From: Candidatus Zixiibacteriota bacterium
GTDB taxonomy: Bacteria > Zixibacteria > MSB-5A5 > JAABVY01
Length of the DNA: 21,223 nucleotides
Assembly: GCA_014730285.1 (NCBI GenBank)
Contig: WJIM01000159.1
Coordinates: 1-21,223, forward strand
Reading direction: 5' to 3'
The notes beneath the pieces were generated by a model. That model saw only the letters and a list, made by a program, of their open reading frames with translations, did no database searches and was not told the DNA's origin. This document shows, one piece after another, positions 1 to 6,684 of this stretch (positions are counted from its first letter, which is position 1; each line of letters starts with the position of its first letter). The position numbers and the translations under genes were made by a program.

Positions 1-73
1 CTCCGGAATCTATCTCTATCGCTTGACAGCAGGTGAGTTCGTGGAAACGAAGAAGATGATACTCATGAAGTAA
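1..73 (+). CDS. C-terminal tail of an exported protein (FlgD-like / type IX sorting-like end), partial
   Basis: Reading from base 2, the sequence encodes an open tail containing GIYLYRLTAG and ending KKMILMK before TAA at 71-73. This is the usual last strand and basic end of the FlgD Ig-like or type IX secretion C-terminal domain found on secreted proteins of the FCB group (G-[IV]-Y-x-[YVA]-[RK] followed by KK-[ML]-x-[LV]-x-K). Only about 23 residues are present, so nothing can be said of the catalytic or binding part. The call rests on this motif alone. A strong hairpin terminator lies 73 bases downstream, which fits the end of a transcription unit. Confidence 0.7.
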   Translation, partial: SGIYLYRLTAGEFVETKKMILMK

Positions 74-146
74 AACAGGTCCCTGAAAAGGGTACAGTGG
101 ATACTTCTGGTTTTGGGGCTAATCTGGCCAGAAGATCTCCTCTAAA

Positions 147-187
147 AAGCCGGCGATGAAACCATCGCCGGCTTGCTTATATTTTGG
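147..187 (+). terminator. Hairpin terminator after the partial gene
   Basis: A perfect 12-bp stem (AAGCCGGCGATG at 147-158 with CATCGCCGGCTT at 163-174) closes a 4-base AAAC loop. The tail that follows is T-rich but interrupted (GCTTATATTTT), so it is a plausible intrinsic terminator with a weak U tract. Confidence 0.75.
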
Positions 188-203
188 GACCACTTTGGGA
201 CCA
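183..203 (+). repeat. Pair of direct repeats TTTGGGACCA, left of the tRNA fragment
   Basis: TTTGGGACCA occurs exactly at 183-192 and 194-203, an 11-bp repeat step. The same 10-mer returns at 467-476 with a degenerate copy 11 bp later. The pairs bracket the tRNA-Glu fragment and look like paired protein-binding sites. Tyrosine-recombinase arm sites are one explanation. Confidence 0.55.
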
Positions 204-210
204 TCCGGAT

Positions 211-250
211 TCAAAACACCTTAAAACAGCTTAAACGAGATTAAAAGTAC
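211..250 (+). repeat. Four 10-bp-phased A/T-rich repeats
   Basis: Consecutive 10-base units TCAAAACACC, TTAAAACAGC, TTAAACGAGA and TTAAAAGTAC begin at 211, 221, 231 and 241. The strict 10-bp phase puts each A-tract on the same face of the helix, which gives intrinsic bending or a row of identical binding sites. They sit between the GGGACCA pair and the tRNA fragment. No coding frame explains them. Confidence 0.5.
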
Positions 251-330
251 TGTAATCTGCAAGTCTTTGAAAAATCAGCACATAAATAGTATTTGACTGC
301 TAAACAACAAGTTGTGAAAATGGGCTGGCG

Positions 331-385
331 GGGACGGGTGGTTCTCAGCCATCAAACCGGGGTTCGATTCCCCGTAGGGCTACCA
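331..385 (+). pseudogene. 3' half of a tRNA-Glu(CTC) gene, probable attachment-site remnant
   Basis: The sequence folds as the 3' part of a tRNA. The anticodon stem is GGTGG (337-341) with CCATC (349-353), closing the 7-base loop TTCTCAG, whose anticodon is CTC at 344-346. A 4-base variable loop AAAC follows, then a perfect T stem CGGGG/CCCCG around TTCGATT, the acceptor strand TAGGGCT (375-381), discriminator A and an encoded CCA (383-385). The 4-base variable loop and GGAC before the anticodon arm agree with tRNA-Glu. The 5' acceptor that should lie near 311-317 (AGCCCTA expected) is absent and the sequence there does not pair, so this is not a complete gene. A 3' tRNA half ending in CCA is the classic product of site-specific integration into a tRNA gene. 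Confidence 0.7.
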
Positions 386-392
386 AATATAC

Positions 393-433
393 ATGGGCAT
401 GTCAATCAATAAGATGACATGCCCATTATTTTT
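393..433 (+). terminator. Terminator just downstream of the tRNA fragment
   Basis: A perfect 12-bp stem (ATGGGCATGTCA at 393-404 with TGACATGCCCAT at 415-426) has a 10-base loop and is followed by TATTTTT. It begins 7 bases after the encoded CCA, where a tRNA terminator belongs, so it probably belonged to the intact tRNA gene and marks native flank on this side. Confidence 0.8.
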
Positions 434-466
434 AATAGCGAAGCATAAAATTAATAGATTTTACTT

Positions 467-487
467 TTTGGGACCAAAATGAGACCA
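467..487 (+). repeat. Second GGGACCA repeat pair, right of the tRNA fragment
   Basis: TTTGGGACCA recurs exactly at 467-476, and a degenerate copy AATGAGACCA follows at 478-487, again with an 11-bp step. It mirrors the pair at 183-203 in spacing and orientation. Confidence 0.5.
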
Positions 488-879
488 AATATGCATGCAG
501 GATAGTCAAAATATTCAATAACTGATAGCATTGTCAAAGTATGGACCGTTGGCCGACAATTTTATAATGAATTACATAGCAAGCACATATACGAGCCTGG
601 AAGCAATAACCGAAACTGCCTAATCTAATAGCAATCTCTCCAAAAACAAGTGGCCTAGAACCATTGCACAAAAGCCAGTAGATTGGCATAAGTCATTATT
701 TGGTAAGCGATTATTATAATGGATTTAAATGGTTTTCCTTACGTAATCATGGAATGGTCTTCTAATCTGAGTTTTTTCTATTTTGGAACCTCCAATAACT
801 TGGCTTCGAGTGAATTGATACATGCTTTGGATTTCGTAAAAATGGTTGACTTATTTGAATATATTGAACCAATAAAGTC
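488..879. other. Gene-poor stretch, nothing recognised
   Basis: The stretch is A/T-rich with only short frames lacking ribosome-binding sites. I see no recombinase remnant, no RNA fold I can name and no terminator. It lies between the two tRNA-derived fragments. Confidence 0.5.
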
Positions 880-909
880 GGGTTCGAATCCCTGTCGCCC
901 AGTTTTTTT
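880..909 (+). pseudogene. Second tRNA 3' end fragment (Gln-like acceptor), no CCA
   Basis: GGGTTCGAATCCCTG at 880-894 is a T loop with its 3' stem. It is followed by the acceptor strand TCGCCCA (895-901), discriminator G and seven T residues (903-909), as at the end of a tRNA gene without encoded CCA. The 5' T-stem strand is only partly complementary (TCGGG against CCCTG) and no anticodon arm or 5' acceptor is present. Acceptor TCGCCCA with G73 resembles tRNA-Gln, but identity cannot be fixed from 23 bases. It is probably the minimal duplicated core of another integration event. Confidence 0.55.
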
Positions 910-1345
910 GTTTTCTAACGGATAATAAAATACAAAATAATCACTTACAGCACGATTCATCTCACCCCCCAACCCCTTTATACCAATTATATCCGAGACT
1001 TAAACACTCAATCATCTAGGCAGCGGTACAATTTGGCCCAAGGCTCTTTAATTTGACTGATTAGGATTGATTTTACAGCAAAAGTATTTTACTGCGGCTT
1101 TATAAATCGGGGCATAGTTGTCTTAGTAAACAAACATATAAAAAGAATAATCTAATCAGATATTTTTAATTGAAATCATGAGAATATTTGTTTGGCGTTT
1201 AGAATATATATCACCCATTACTATGCATGCATGCCCTTATATCATTATGCAAGTTACACTTACTGTATTTTTTGCCAATTAAGCAGCCCTTCTTTTGACT
1301 GCCTCATTTTTTCTAACAAAAAACACATTTTTTGGAAATTAATCG
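910..1345. other. Gene-poor A/T-rich leader region, nothing recognised
   Basis: No supported coding frame, RNA gene or repeat is seen between the second tRNA fragment and the first operon promoter. Confidence 0.5.
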
Positions 1346-1374
1346 TTGACAAAATCGGTTTCTGTTATTACTTT
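1346..1374 (+). promoter_or_regulatory. Promoter of the plus-strand glucan operon (P1)
   Basis: A consensus -35 TTGACA (1346-1351) is separated by exactly 17 bases from a -10-like TACTTT (1369-1374). Transcription would start near 1381, giving a leader of about 86 bases before the first gene. The -10 forms the outer end of a perfect palindrome (1369-1395), so a repressor bound there would exclude RNA polymerase. The same -35, spacing, -10 and palindrome recur in front of the minus-strand operon at 15833-15882. Confidence 0.75.
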
Positions 1375-1395
1375 GTTCGTGTATCGAACAAAGTA
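1369..1395. promoter_or_regulatory. Palindromic operator O1, probable ROK-repressor site
   Basis: Perfect 11-bp inverted repeats TACTTTGTTCG (1369-1379) and CGAACAAAGTA (1385-1395) flank the spacer TGTAT. ROK/XylR-type repressors are known to bind palindromes with TTTGTT/AACAAA cores, and a ROK gene lies in the operon. The regulator assignment is inference; the palindrome itself is directly visible. Confidence 0.75.
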
Positions 1396-1424
1396 CTGCG
1401 CGACATTACTTCAACTGACTATCG

Positions 1425-1433
1425 CTTTGTTCG
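1425..1433 (+). promoter_or_regulatory. Extra operator half-site
   Basis: CTTTGTTCG at 1425-1433 is identical to the inner 9 bases of the left O1 arm, placed exactly 54 bp downstream of the same bases in O1 (1371). It is followed by CCAAATC, which keeps only a weak reverse arm. It may be a low-affinity second site in the leader. Confidence 0.4.
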
Positions 1434-1453
1434 CCAAATCTGAAGACTATAAT

Positions 1454-1469
1454 AAGGAGATAATAGTTG
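1454..1469 (+). promoter_or_regulatory. Ribosome-binding site that selects a TTG start
   Basis: AAGGAGA at 1454-1460 lies 7 bases (counting from GGAG) before TTG at 1467. The first in-frame ATG (1482) is 22 bases away and would remove the only N-terminal lysine, at residue 4, from the lipoprotein signal peptide. TTG is therefore the better start. Confidence 0.75.
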
Positions 1470-3899
1470 TTTACCAAAAATATGATTCATTTTGCAATCC
1501 TGATTTTTGTAATATCAGTTTTCGTTGGCTGTGATAGTGACCGCACTTTGGAACCCGTGTCCTTTCCCACCGATCCAGTAGTTTTCGGTGATGAGTTTGG
1601 CAGCAATGTGACTTTTCAAGCGTTTGCGGGTTCAAAACTCGATGCGCTCGATTTGGATCAGGTTAATACCTATAGCGGTTCACAAGCATTACAGATAATA
1701 GTCCCCAATGTAGGTGATCCCACAGGAAGCTACGCCGGTGGCGCCTTCACTGCCGATATTTCTCGTGATTTAACTGCATATAATGCATTAACATTTTATG
1801 CTAAAGCCAGCACAAACGCGACTTTGGATGTGGCGGGAATTGGTAATGATAATACCGGAACCTCAAGATTCACTGCAGAAATAAATAATCTGGCGCTTAC
1901 CACTGAATGGCAAAAGTATATTATACCCATTCCCCTTTCAGATAAATTAACCTCTGAAAAGGGCCTTTTTTATTTTGCCGAGGGGCCTGAAGACGGTAAT
2001 GGCTATCAGCTATGGTTTGACGAAATAATATTTGAAGACCTCGGCACAATATCTAATCCGCAGCCAACCATTCCTACTTCCACAATGGATGTTGAAGTGG
2101 GCGACACAATAAGTATAACGGGTGCCTCGGTTACATTTGATGTGAGCGGCAATTCTCGGACAGTCTCGGCTATGCAGGAATATTTCACGTTTTTCTCCTC
2201 CGATGAGACGGTAGTTAGTATTGCCGGTAATGGTGTAGTTACCGCGGTGGGCACCGGCAGCGCCGAATTAACCGCCACTTTGGGAACAGTCCAGGCATCC
2301 GGAACAGTAACGGTTGAAGTCTCAGGAGCCACGGCTACACCTACCACGCCTGCTCCCACACCGACTGCTTCGGAGAGTGATGTGGTCTCCTTGTTTAGCA
2401 ATGCCTACACAGATGTCAGCGTGGATACATGGTCGGCCGACTGGGATGTTGCAGATGTTTTCGACGAAACGATCGGCAGCGATGATGTCAAGAAGTATGA
2501 AAATTTTGAATTTGCCGGAATCGAATTCACATCGCAGCCAATTGATGCATCGAGCATGACAAAATTCCATATGGATATTTGGACGCCAAATTCAACTGCC
2601 TTACCGGCCAAGTTCAATATCAAACTGGTTGATTTTGGAGCTGACGGCGCTTTTGGTGGAGGTGACGATTCTGAACATGAAATGGTATTTGACAGAAACA
2701 CTTCTCCTGCTCTTGTGACAGGCAGCTGGGTTTCAATAGATTTGCCGATGTCGACATTCTCCGGTTTACAATCGCGGGCAAATCTGGCACAGTTAATTAT
2801 ATCAGGGGATATTTCAACAATCTATGTTGACAATATTTACTTCTATGACGCCGGCGAGCAGACAGCGCCAACCATTCCGGCTCCAACGCCCGACGAGGAC
2901 CCCAACAATGTGGTTTCGATCTTTAGTGATATATATACCAATGTACCGGTTGATACCTGGTCGGCTGTCTGGGATGTTGCCAATGTTGAAGATTACATGA
3001 TCGGTTCTGATAACACCAAAAAATACACAGATATTCTCTATGCCGGTATTGAGTTCAGAACCACCACGGTTGATGCTTCCGGCATGACCCATTTCCATCT
3101 AAATGTCTGGACACCGGATGCGACAACCGCACCATCGGTATTCAAGATCAAGCTGGTTGATTTCGGCGAAAACGGTGTTTATAACGGCGGAAGCGGTGAT
3201 GATGTCGAAGATGAAATCACCTTTGATGAGTCTACTATGAACACGGGTGTCTGGGTGAGCATAGATATTCCCATATCCAATTTTACCGAGCTGAGCACAA
3301 GAGGACACATTGGACAGTTAATCATATCAGGTGATCCAAACACAGTTTTTGTGGACAATATTTATTTCTATGATTCGGGTATTCCTGAAGCTCCCGCAGT
3401 TGCGGCGCCTGCCCCCACAGTCGATGCTGCTGATGTTATATCTCTTTTCAGTGATGCCTATACTGATGTTCCGGTAGACACATGGTCGGCACCATGGGAT
3501 ACCGCTGATATTCAAGACTATGTGATCGGTTCAGATACTTCCAAAAAATACAGCAACCTTCTTTTCGCCGGCATAGAATTTACATCCAATACAATTGACG
3601 CCTCTTTGATGACGCATTTCCATATGGATTTCTGGACTCCGGATGCCACCGATGCACCTGCGATATTTAGAATCAAACTTGTAGATTTTGGTGCCAACGG
3701 TGTGTGGGATGGCGGCGGCGATGATGTGGAACATGAAATCACGCTGGACGAGAGCACATTAAATACCGGCAGCTGGGTCAGTATTGAAATACCGCTTACT
3801 GATTTTGTAAATCTCATCACCAGAGGACATCTGGCCCAATTGATAATCTCCGGCGATCCGAACACAATTTACGTTGATAATATTTATTTCCATAGATGA
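1467..3899 (+). CDS. Modular CBM-like surface lipoprotein, putative beta-glucan-binding protein
   Basis: 810 residues, probably a cell-surface glycan-binding protein. Residues 1-22 form a lipoprotein signal ending VGC, with the lipidated Cys at 22 followed by DSD. Residues about 37-190 resemble a jelly-roll carbohydrate-binding module. Residues 205-287 are an Ig-like Big_2 domain (SSDETVVSIAGNGVVTAVGT). After a Pro/Thr linker come three tandem modules of about 155 residues (305-461, 480-636, 656-810). Each carries FS(D/N)xYT...DTWSA, the TxFHx(D/N)xWTP strand, a KLVDFG stretch followed by a Gly/Asp-rich acidic loop, and a final VDNIYF. Modules of this type accompany GH16 laminarinases in FCB bacteria (recalled, not searched). 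No catalytic domain is visible. It is the first gene after P1/O1, and its paralogue with the same domain order follows. The binding function is inferred from module type and context. Confidence 0.8.
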   Translation: MFTKNMIHFAILIFVISVFVGCDSDRTLEPVSFPTDPVVFGDEFGSNVTFQAFAGSKLDALDLDQVNTYSGSQALQIIVPNVGDPTGSYAGGAFTADISRDLTAYNALTFYAKASTNATLDVAGIGNDNTGTSRFTAEINNLALTTEWQKYIIPIPLSDKLTSEKGLFYFAEGPEDGNGYQLWFDEIIFEDLGTISNPQPTIPTSTMDVEVGDTISITGASVTFDVSGNSRTVSAMQEYFTFFSSDETVVSIAGNGVVTAVGTGSAELTATLGTVQASGTVTVEVSGATATPTTPAPTPTASESDVVSLFSNAYTDVSVDTWSADWDVADVFDETIGSDDVKKYENFEFAGIEFTSQPIDASSMTKFHMDIWTPNSTALPAKFNIKLVDFGADGAFGGGDDSEHEMVFDRNTSPALVTGSWVSIDLPMSTFSGLQSRANLAQLIISGDISTIYVDNIYFYDAGEQTAPTIPAPTPDEDPNNVVSIFSDIYTNVPVDTWSAVWDVANVEDYMIGSDNTKKYTDILYAGIEFRTTTVDASGMTHFHLNVWTPDATTAPSVFKIKLVDFGENGVYNGGSGDDVEDEITFDESTMNTGVWVSIDIPISNFTELSTRGHIGQLIISGDPNTVFVDNIYFYDSGIPEAPAVAAPAPTVDAADVISLFSDAYTDVPVDTWSAPWDTADIQDYVIGSDTSKKYSNLLFAGIEFTSNTIDASLMTHFHMDFWTPDATDAPAIFRIKLVDFGANGVWDGGGDDVEHEITLDESTLNTGSWVSIEIPLTDFVNLITRGHLAQLIISGDPNTIYVDNIYFHR
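2379..3896 (+). repeat. Three tandem CBM-like module repeats in the lipoprotein gene
   Basis: Copies at about 2379-2849, 2904-3374 and 3432-3896 encode the same module, separated by short Pro/Ala/Thr linkers (PAPTP, APAPT). Every copy ends with VDNIYF. Bases 2946-2976 in copy 2 are identical to 5186-5216 in the next gene, so recent duplication or gene conversion is likely. Confidence 0.85.
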
Positions 3900-4048
3900 T
3901 ATGGCGGCGGAAAATATAGACGGTGGTGACAACAGAACTATATACTGCTTTGATGTTGGACACTGATCTATTCGTCATTAGCTCAGTTCATGAAGGTCTG
4001 ACTTGTAAGTAAATAAAATATTAAAATTAATTAAAAACGGAGGAATCC

Positions 4049-6661
4049 ATGAAACATTTGCAGTTTTTCCTGACGCTCTGCATAATAATGCTCGCGAGCA
4101 TCTTTATTGCGCAGAACGCTGCTTACGCGGAATCATGCTGTGATGTTCCCGGTGATGCCAATGACGATGGCAGTGCCAACGTCAGCGATGCCGTGTACAT
4201 CATCAACTATGTATTTATAGGAGGGCCGGTACCGGCCTGTCATGAGAAAGGTGACGCAAACTGCGATGCCTCAATCAATGTCAGCGACGCAGTTTGGATC
4301 ATAAACTATGTTTTTATTGGCGGAAGACCGCCCTGCTGCATGGACGTAGTATTTAAGGATGAATACGGTTCCAGGGTAACGTATCTGGCTTTTGACGGAT
4401 CATTCTTTGAGGCCGTTCAGGTCACAACCGATCCTGTATATACCGGTACTCAGGCCCTGGATATAACCATTCCTGATGCAAGCTGGTCAGGAGGGGCATT
4501 TGTGGATACCGGCGCGGCCAGCCGTGACCTTTCAGCATACAATGCGCTTACATTTTGGGCCAAAGCCAGTATGGACGCAACTCTCGATGTCGCCGGTATA
4601 GCAAATGACAATACCGGAACATCTCAGTACATTGCGGAAGTAACCGGTCTTGCCCTGACTACCACCTGGCAGCAATATGTCATTCCAATCCCCCTTGCTG
4701 AAAAGCTTAATGCCGAGAATGGCCTCTTCTACTTCGCTGAAGGCGCTGAAGAGGGAGTTGGATACCAGATTCATGTTGACGAAATAGTCTTTGACAGCCT
4801 GACTACCATAACCGATCCCCGCCCGGTAATACCAACTATTACATTGAATGTTACCCAGGATGATGAGATCACATTCGATGGTTCTTATGTGACATTTGAT
4901 GTTGATGGCACTGATATTCAAGTCAATGCCATGATGGACTATTTCACCTTCACATCATCTAATGAAGCGGTTGTGTCGGTTGGCGGCGATGGAGTTATCA
5001 CCGCTGTAGGTCCCGGTACCGCCGAGTTGACAGCGGTCCTGGGAACATCAAAATCGGTCCCTGCCACCGGTATTGTTACAGTCAATGTCAGCGGACCTGA
5101 ACCTGAACCCGCAACGCCTGCGCCGACGCCAACAGTTCCGTCCGACAGCGTTGTGGCTTTATGGAGTGATGCATATACCAGTCACCCGGTTGATACCTGG
5201 TCGGCTGTCTGGGATGATGCTGATGTTGAGGACTATCTAATCGGTACAGACAGCACCAAGAAGTACACCAACCTTGTCTTTGCAGGAATAGAGTTTACCA
5301 CAACAACTCTCGACGCTTCTGCCATGACCCATTTCCATATCGATGTTTGGACTCCTAATTCGACAGCATCTCCGAATGTCTTCAAGGTAAAGCTTGTTGA
5401 CTTCGGTCCCGACGGTGCATTTGGTGGTGGTGATGATTCCGAACATGAACTGATTTTTGATGAAAATACCATGAACACCGAAGAGTGGGTAAGTATCGAT
5501 ATCCCTCTGGCCAGTTTCGCCAGTCTGACATCGACCGGGCATCTGGCTCAGATGGTAATCTCTTCGGTTGGTCTCTCCACGGTTTATATCGACAATATCT
5601 ATTTCTATGATGCCGGTCTGGCGACTGAACCGGAAACGGCAGCTCCCACTCCGACACAAGATCCCGGTAATGTTGCCTCGCTTTATAGCGATGCCTATAC
5701 TCCCGCCACAACGGTTGACACATGGTCGGCTCCATGGGATCAGGCGGATGTATCAGATTTTAATATTGGTTCTGATAACATGAAAAAATACACCAACCTG
5801 GTCTATGCCGGTATAGAGTTTACGACTTCACCGCTGGATGCTTCAGCGATGACTCATTTCCACATGGATGTGTGGACGCCGGATCCGACAGATGCTCCGA
5901 ATGTGTTCAAGGTCAAACTTGTTGATTTTGGCCCTGACGGCGCCTATGGTGGTGGTGATGACGTCGAGCATGAGTTGACTTTTGATGAAAACACGATGAA
6001 CACCGCAATGTGGGTGGGCATTGATGTACCGCTTGCCAACTTCACAAATCTGGTAACAACCGAGCACCTGGCTCAGATTGTCATTACCAGCGACCCGAAC
6101 ACGGTATTTGTCGACAATATCTATTTCTATCAGGGCGCTGCAACTGAGCCGGCATCTTCAGCCCCGACTCCGACTGATGCTCCTGCGGATGTATTTTCCG
6201 TATTCAGCGATACATACACGAGCACAGACTTTGACACCTGGTCATCTATCTATGATAATGCCGATGTCAGTGACTTTAGCATAGGTTCAGACAACATCAA
6301 GAAATATACTAATCTGGTTTTCTCGATTGCTGAATATGAAGTGGGTAATACCGGACCTCAGGATTTAACAGGCATGACCCATTTCCATATAGATGTCTGG
6401 ACTCCCGACCCGACCGATGGTTCTTCCCAGTTTAAAATCAAGCTGGTAGATTTCGGCGCTGATGGGGCTTATGGCGGCGGAGATGACGCCGAACATGAGT
6501 TGACCTTTGACCAGGCCACGATGAGCACCGGCAGCTGGGTAAGCTTTGATATACCATTGGCTGACTTTACCGGTTTGACAACTCAGGCGCATTTTGCCCA
6601 GCTGATTCTCTCCGGTACTTATGGAATTGTCTTTGTTGACAACGTATACTTTCATAAATAA
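4049..6661 (+). CDS. Dockerin-bearing CBM-like protein, paralogue of the upstream lipoprotein
   Basis: 870 residues with strong SD GGAGG (4039-4043) 5 bases before ATG. Residues 1-28 are a cleavable signal peptide ending AAYA. Residues 33-92 hold two dockerin type I repeats (GDANDDGSANVSDAVYIINY and GDANCDASINVSDAVWIINY, each followed by VFIGG) with the Ca-binding Asp/Asn pattern, framed by Cys pairs. The remainder copies the upstream protein: CBM-like jelly roll (about 100-250), Big_2 (258-348), Pro-rich linker and three modules (366-521, 540-695, 713-870). Replacing the lipid anchor with a dockerin suggests a released or protein-docked version of the same binder. No catalytic domain is seen, and no cohesin is in the window. 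It starts 149 bases after the lipoprotein gene without an evident promoter or terminator between them, so cotranscription is likely. Confidence 0.82.
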   Translation: MKHLQFFLTLCIIMLASIFIAQNAAYAESCCDVPGDANDDGSANVSDAVYIINYVFIGGPVPACHEKGDANCDASINVSDAVWIINYVFIGGRPPCCMDVVFKDEYGSRVTYLAFDGSFFEAVQVTTDPVYTGTQALDITIPDASWSGGAFVDTGAASRDLSAYNALTFWAKASMDATLDVAGIANDNTGTSQYIAEVTGLALTTTWQQYVIPIPLAEKLNAENGLFYFAEGAEEGVGYQIHVDEIVFDSLTTITDPRPVIPTITLNVTQDDEITFDGSYVTFDVDGTDIQVNAMMDYFTFTSSNEAVVSVGGDGVITAVGPGTAELTAVLGTSKSVPATGIVTVNVSGPEPEPATPAPTPTVPSDSVVALWSDAYTSHPVDTWSAVWDDADVEDYLIGTDSTKKYTNLVFAGIEFTTTTLDASAMTHFHIDVWTPNSTASPNVFKVKLVDFGPDGAFGGGDDSEHELIFDENTMNTEEWVSIDIPLASFASLTSTGHLAQMVISSVGLSTVYIDNIYFYDAGLATEPETAAPTPTQDPGNVASLYSDAYTPATTVDTWSAPWDQADVSDFNIGSDNMKKYTNLVYAGIEFTTSPLDASAMTHFHMDVWTPDPTDAPNVFKVKLVDFGPDGAYGGGDDVEHELTFDENTMNTAMWVGIDVPLANFTNLVTTEHLAQIVITSDPNTVFVDNIYFYQGAATEPASSAPTPTDAPADVFSVFSDTYTSTDFDTWSSIYDNADVSDFSIGSDNIKKYTNLVFSIAEYEVGNTGPQDLTGMTHFHIDVWTPDPTDGSSQFKIKLVDFGADGAYGGGDDAEHELTFDQATMSTGSWVSFDIPLADFTGLTTQAHFAQLILSGTYGIVFVDNVYFHK
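5144..6658 (+). repeat. Three tandem CBM-like module repeats in the dockerin gene
   Basis: Copies lie at about 5144-5611, 5666-6133 and 6185-6658. The third is the most diverged: it has TSTDFDTWSSIYD where the others have VDTWSA, and a changed strand SIAEYEVGNTGPQDLTG before MTHFH. Confidence 0.8.
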
Positions 6662-6684
6662 ATTGGAGAGTTTTCGGAAAAGCA

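Noticed and set aside
311..385. A complete tRNA-Glu gene
   Set aside because: The 26 bases needed on the 5' side do not pair with the acceptor strand TAGGGCT and contain no normal D arm, so only the 3' half is supported.
719..925. Plus-strand frame of 68 codons across the second tRNA fragment
   Set aside because: No SD and no recognisable protein pattern. It reads through the tRNA-derived sequence.
778..972. Minus-strand frame of 64 codons
   Set aside because: Its RQGFEP stretch is the usual spurious translation of an antisense tRNA T loop. It has no ribosome-binding site, and it overlaps the tRNA fragment.
1192..1443. Plus-strand frame of 83 codons over the promoter region
   Set aside because: It covers the P1 promoter and operator, has odd Tyr/Cys/Phe-rich composition from A/T-rich DNA, and lacks an SD.
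2006..2401. Long antisense frames within the CBM-like genes
   Set aside because: They lie opposite strongly patterned coding sequence with repeated modules, and no start signals are present.
4049..6661. Cellulosome component
   Set aside because: Dockerin repeats alone do not show a cellulosome. No cohesin or scaffoldin is in the window, and such repeats are widespread in non-cellulosomal proteins of this lineage.
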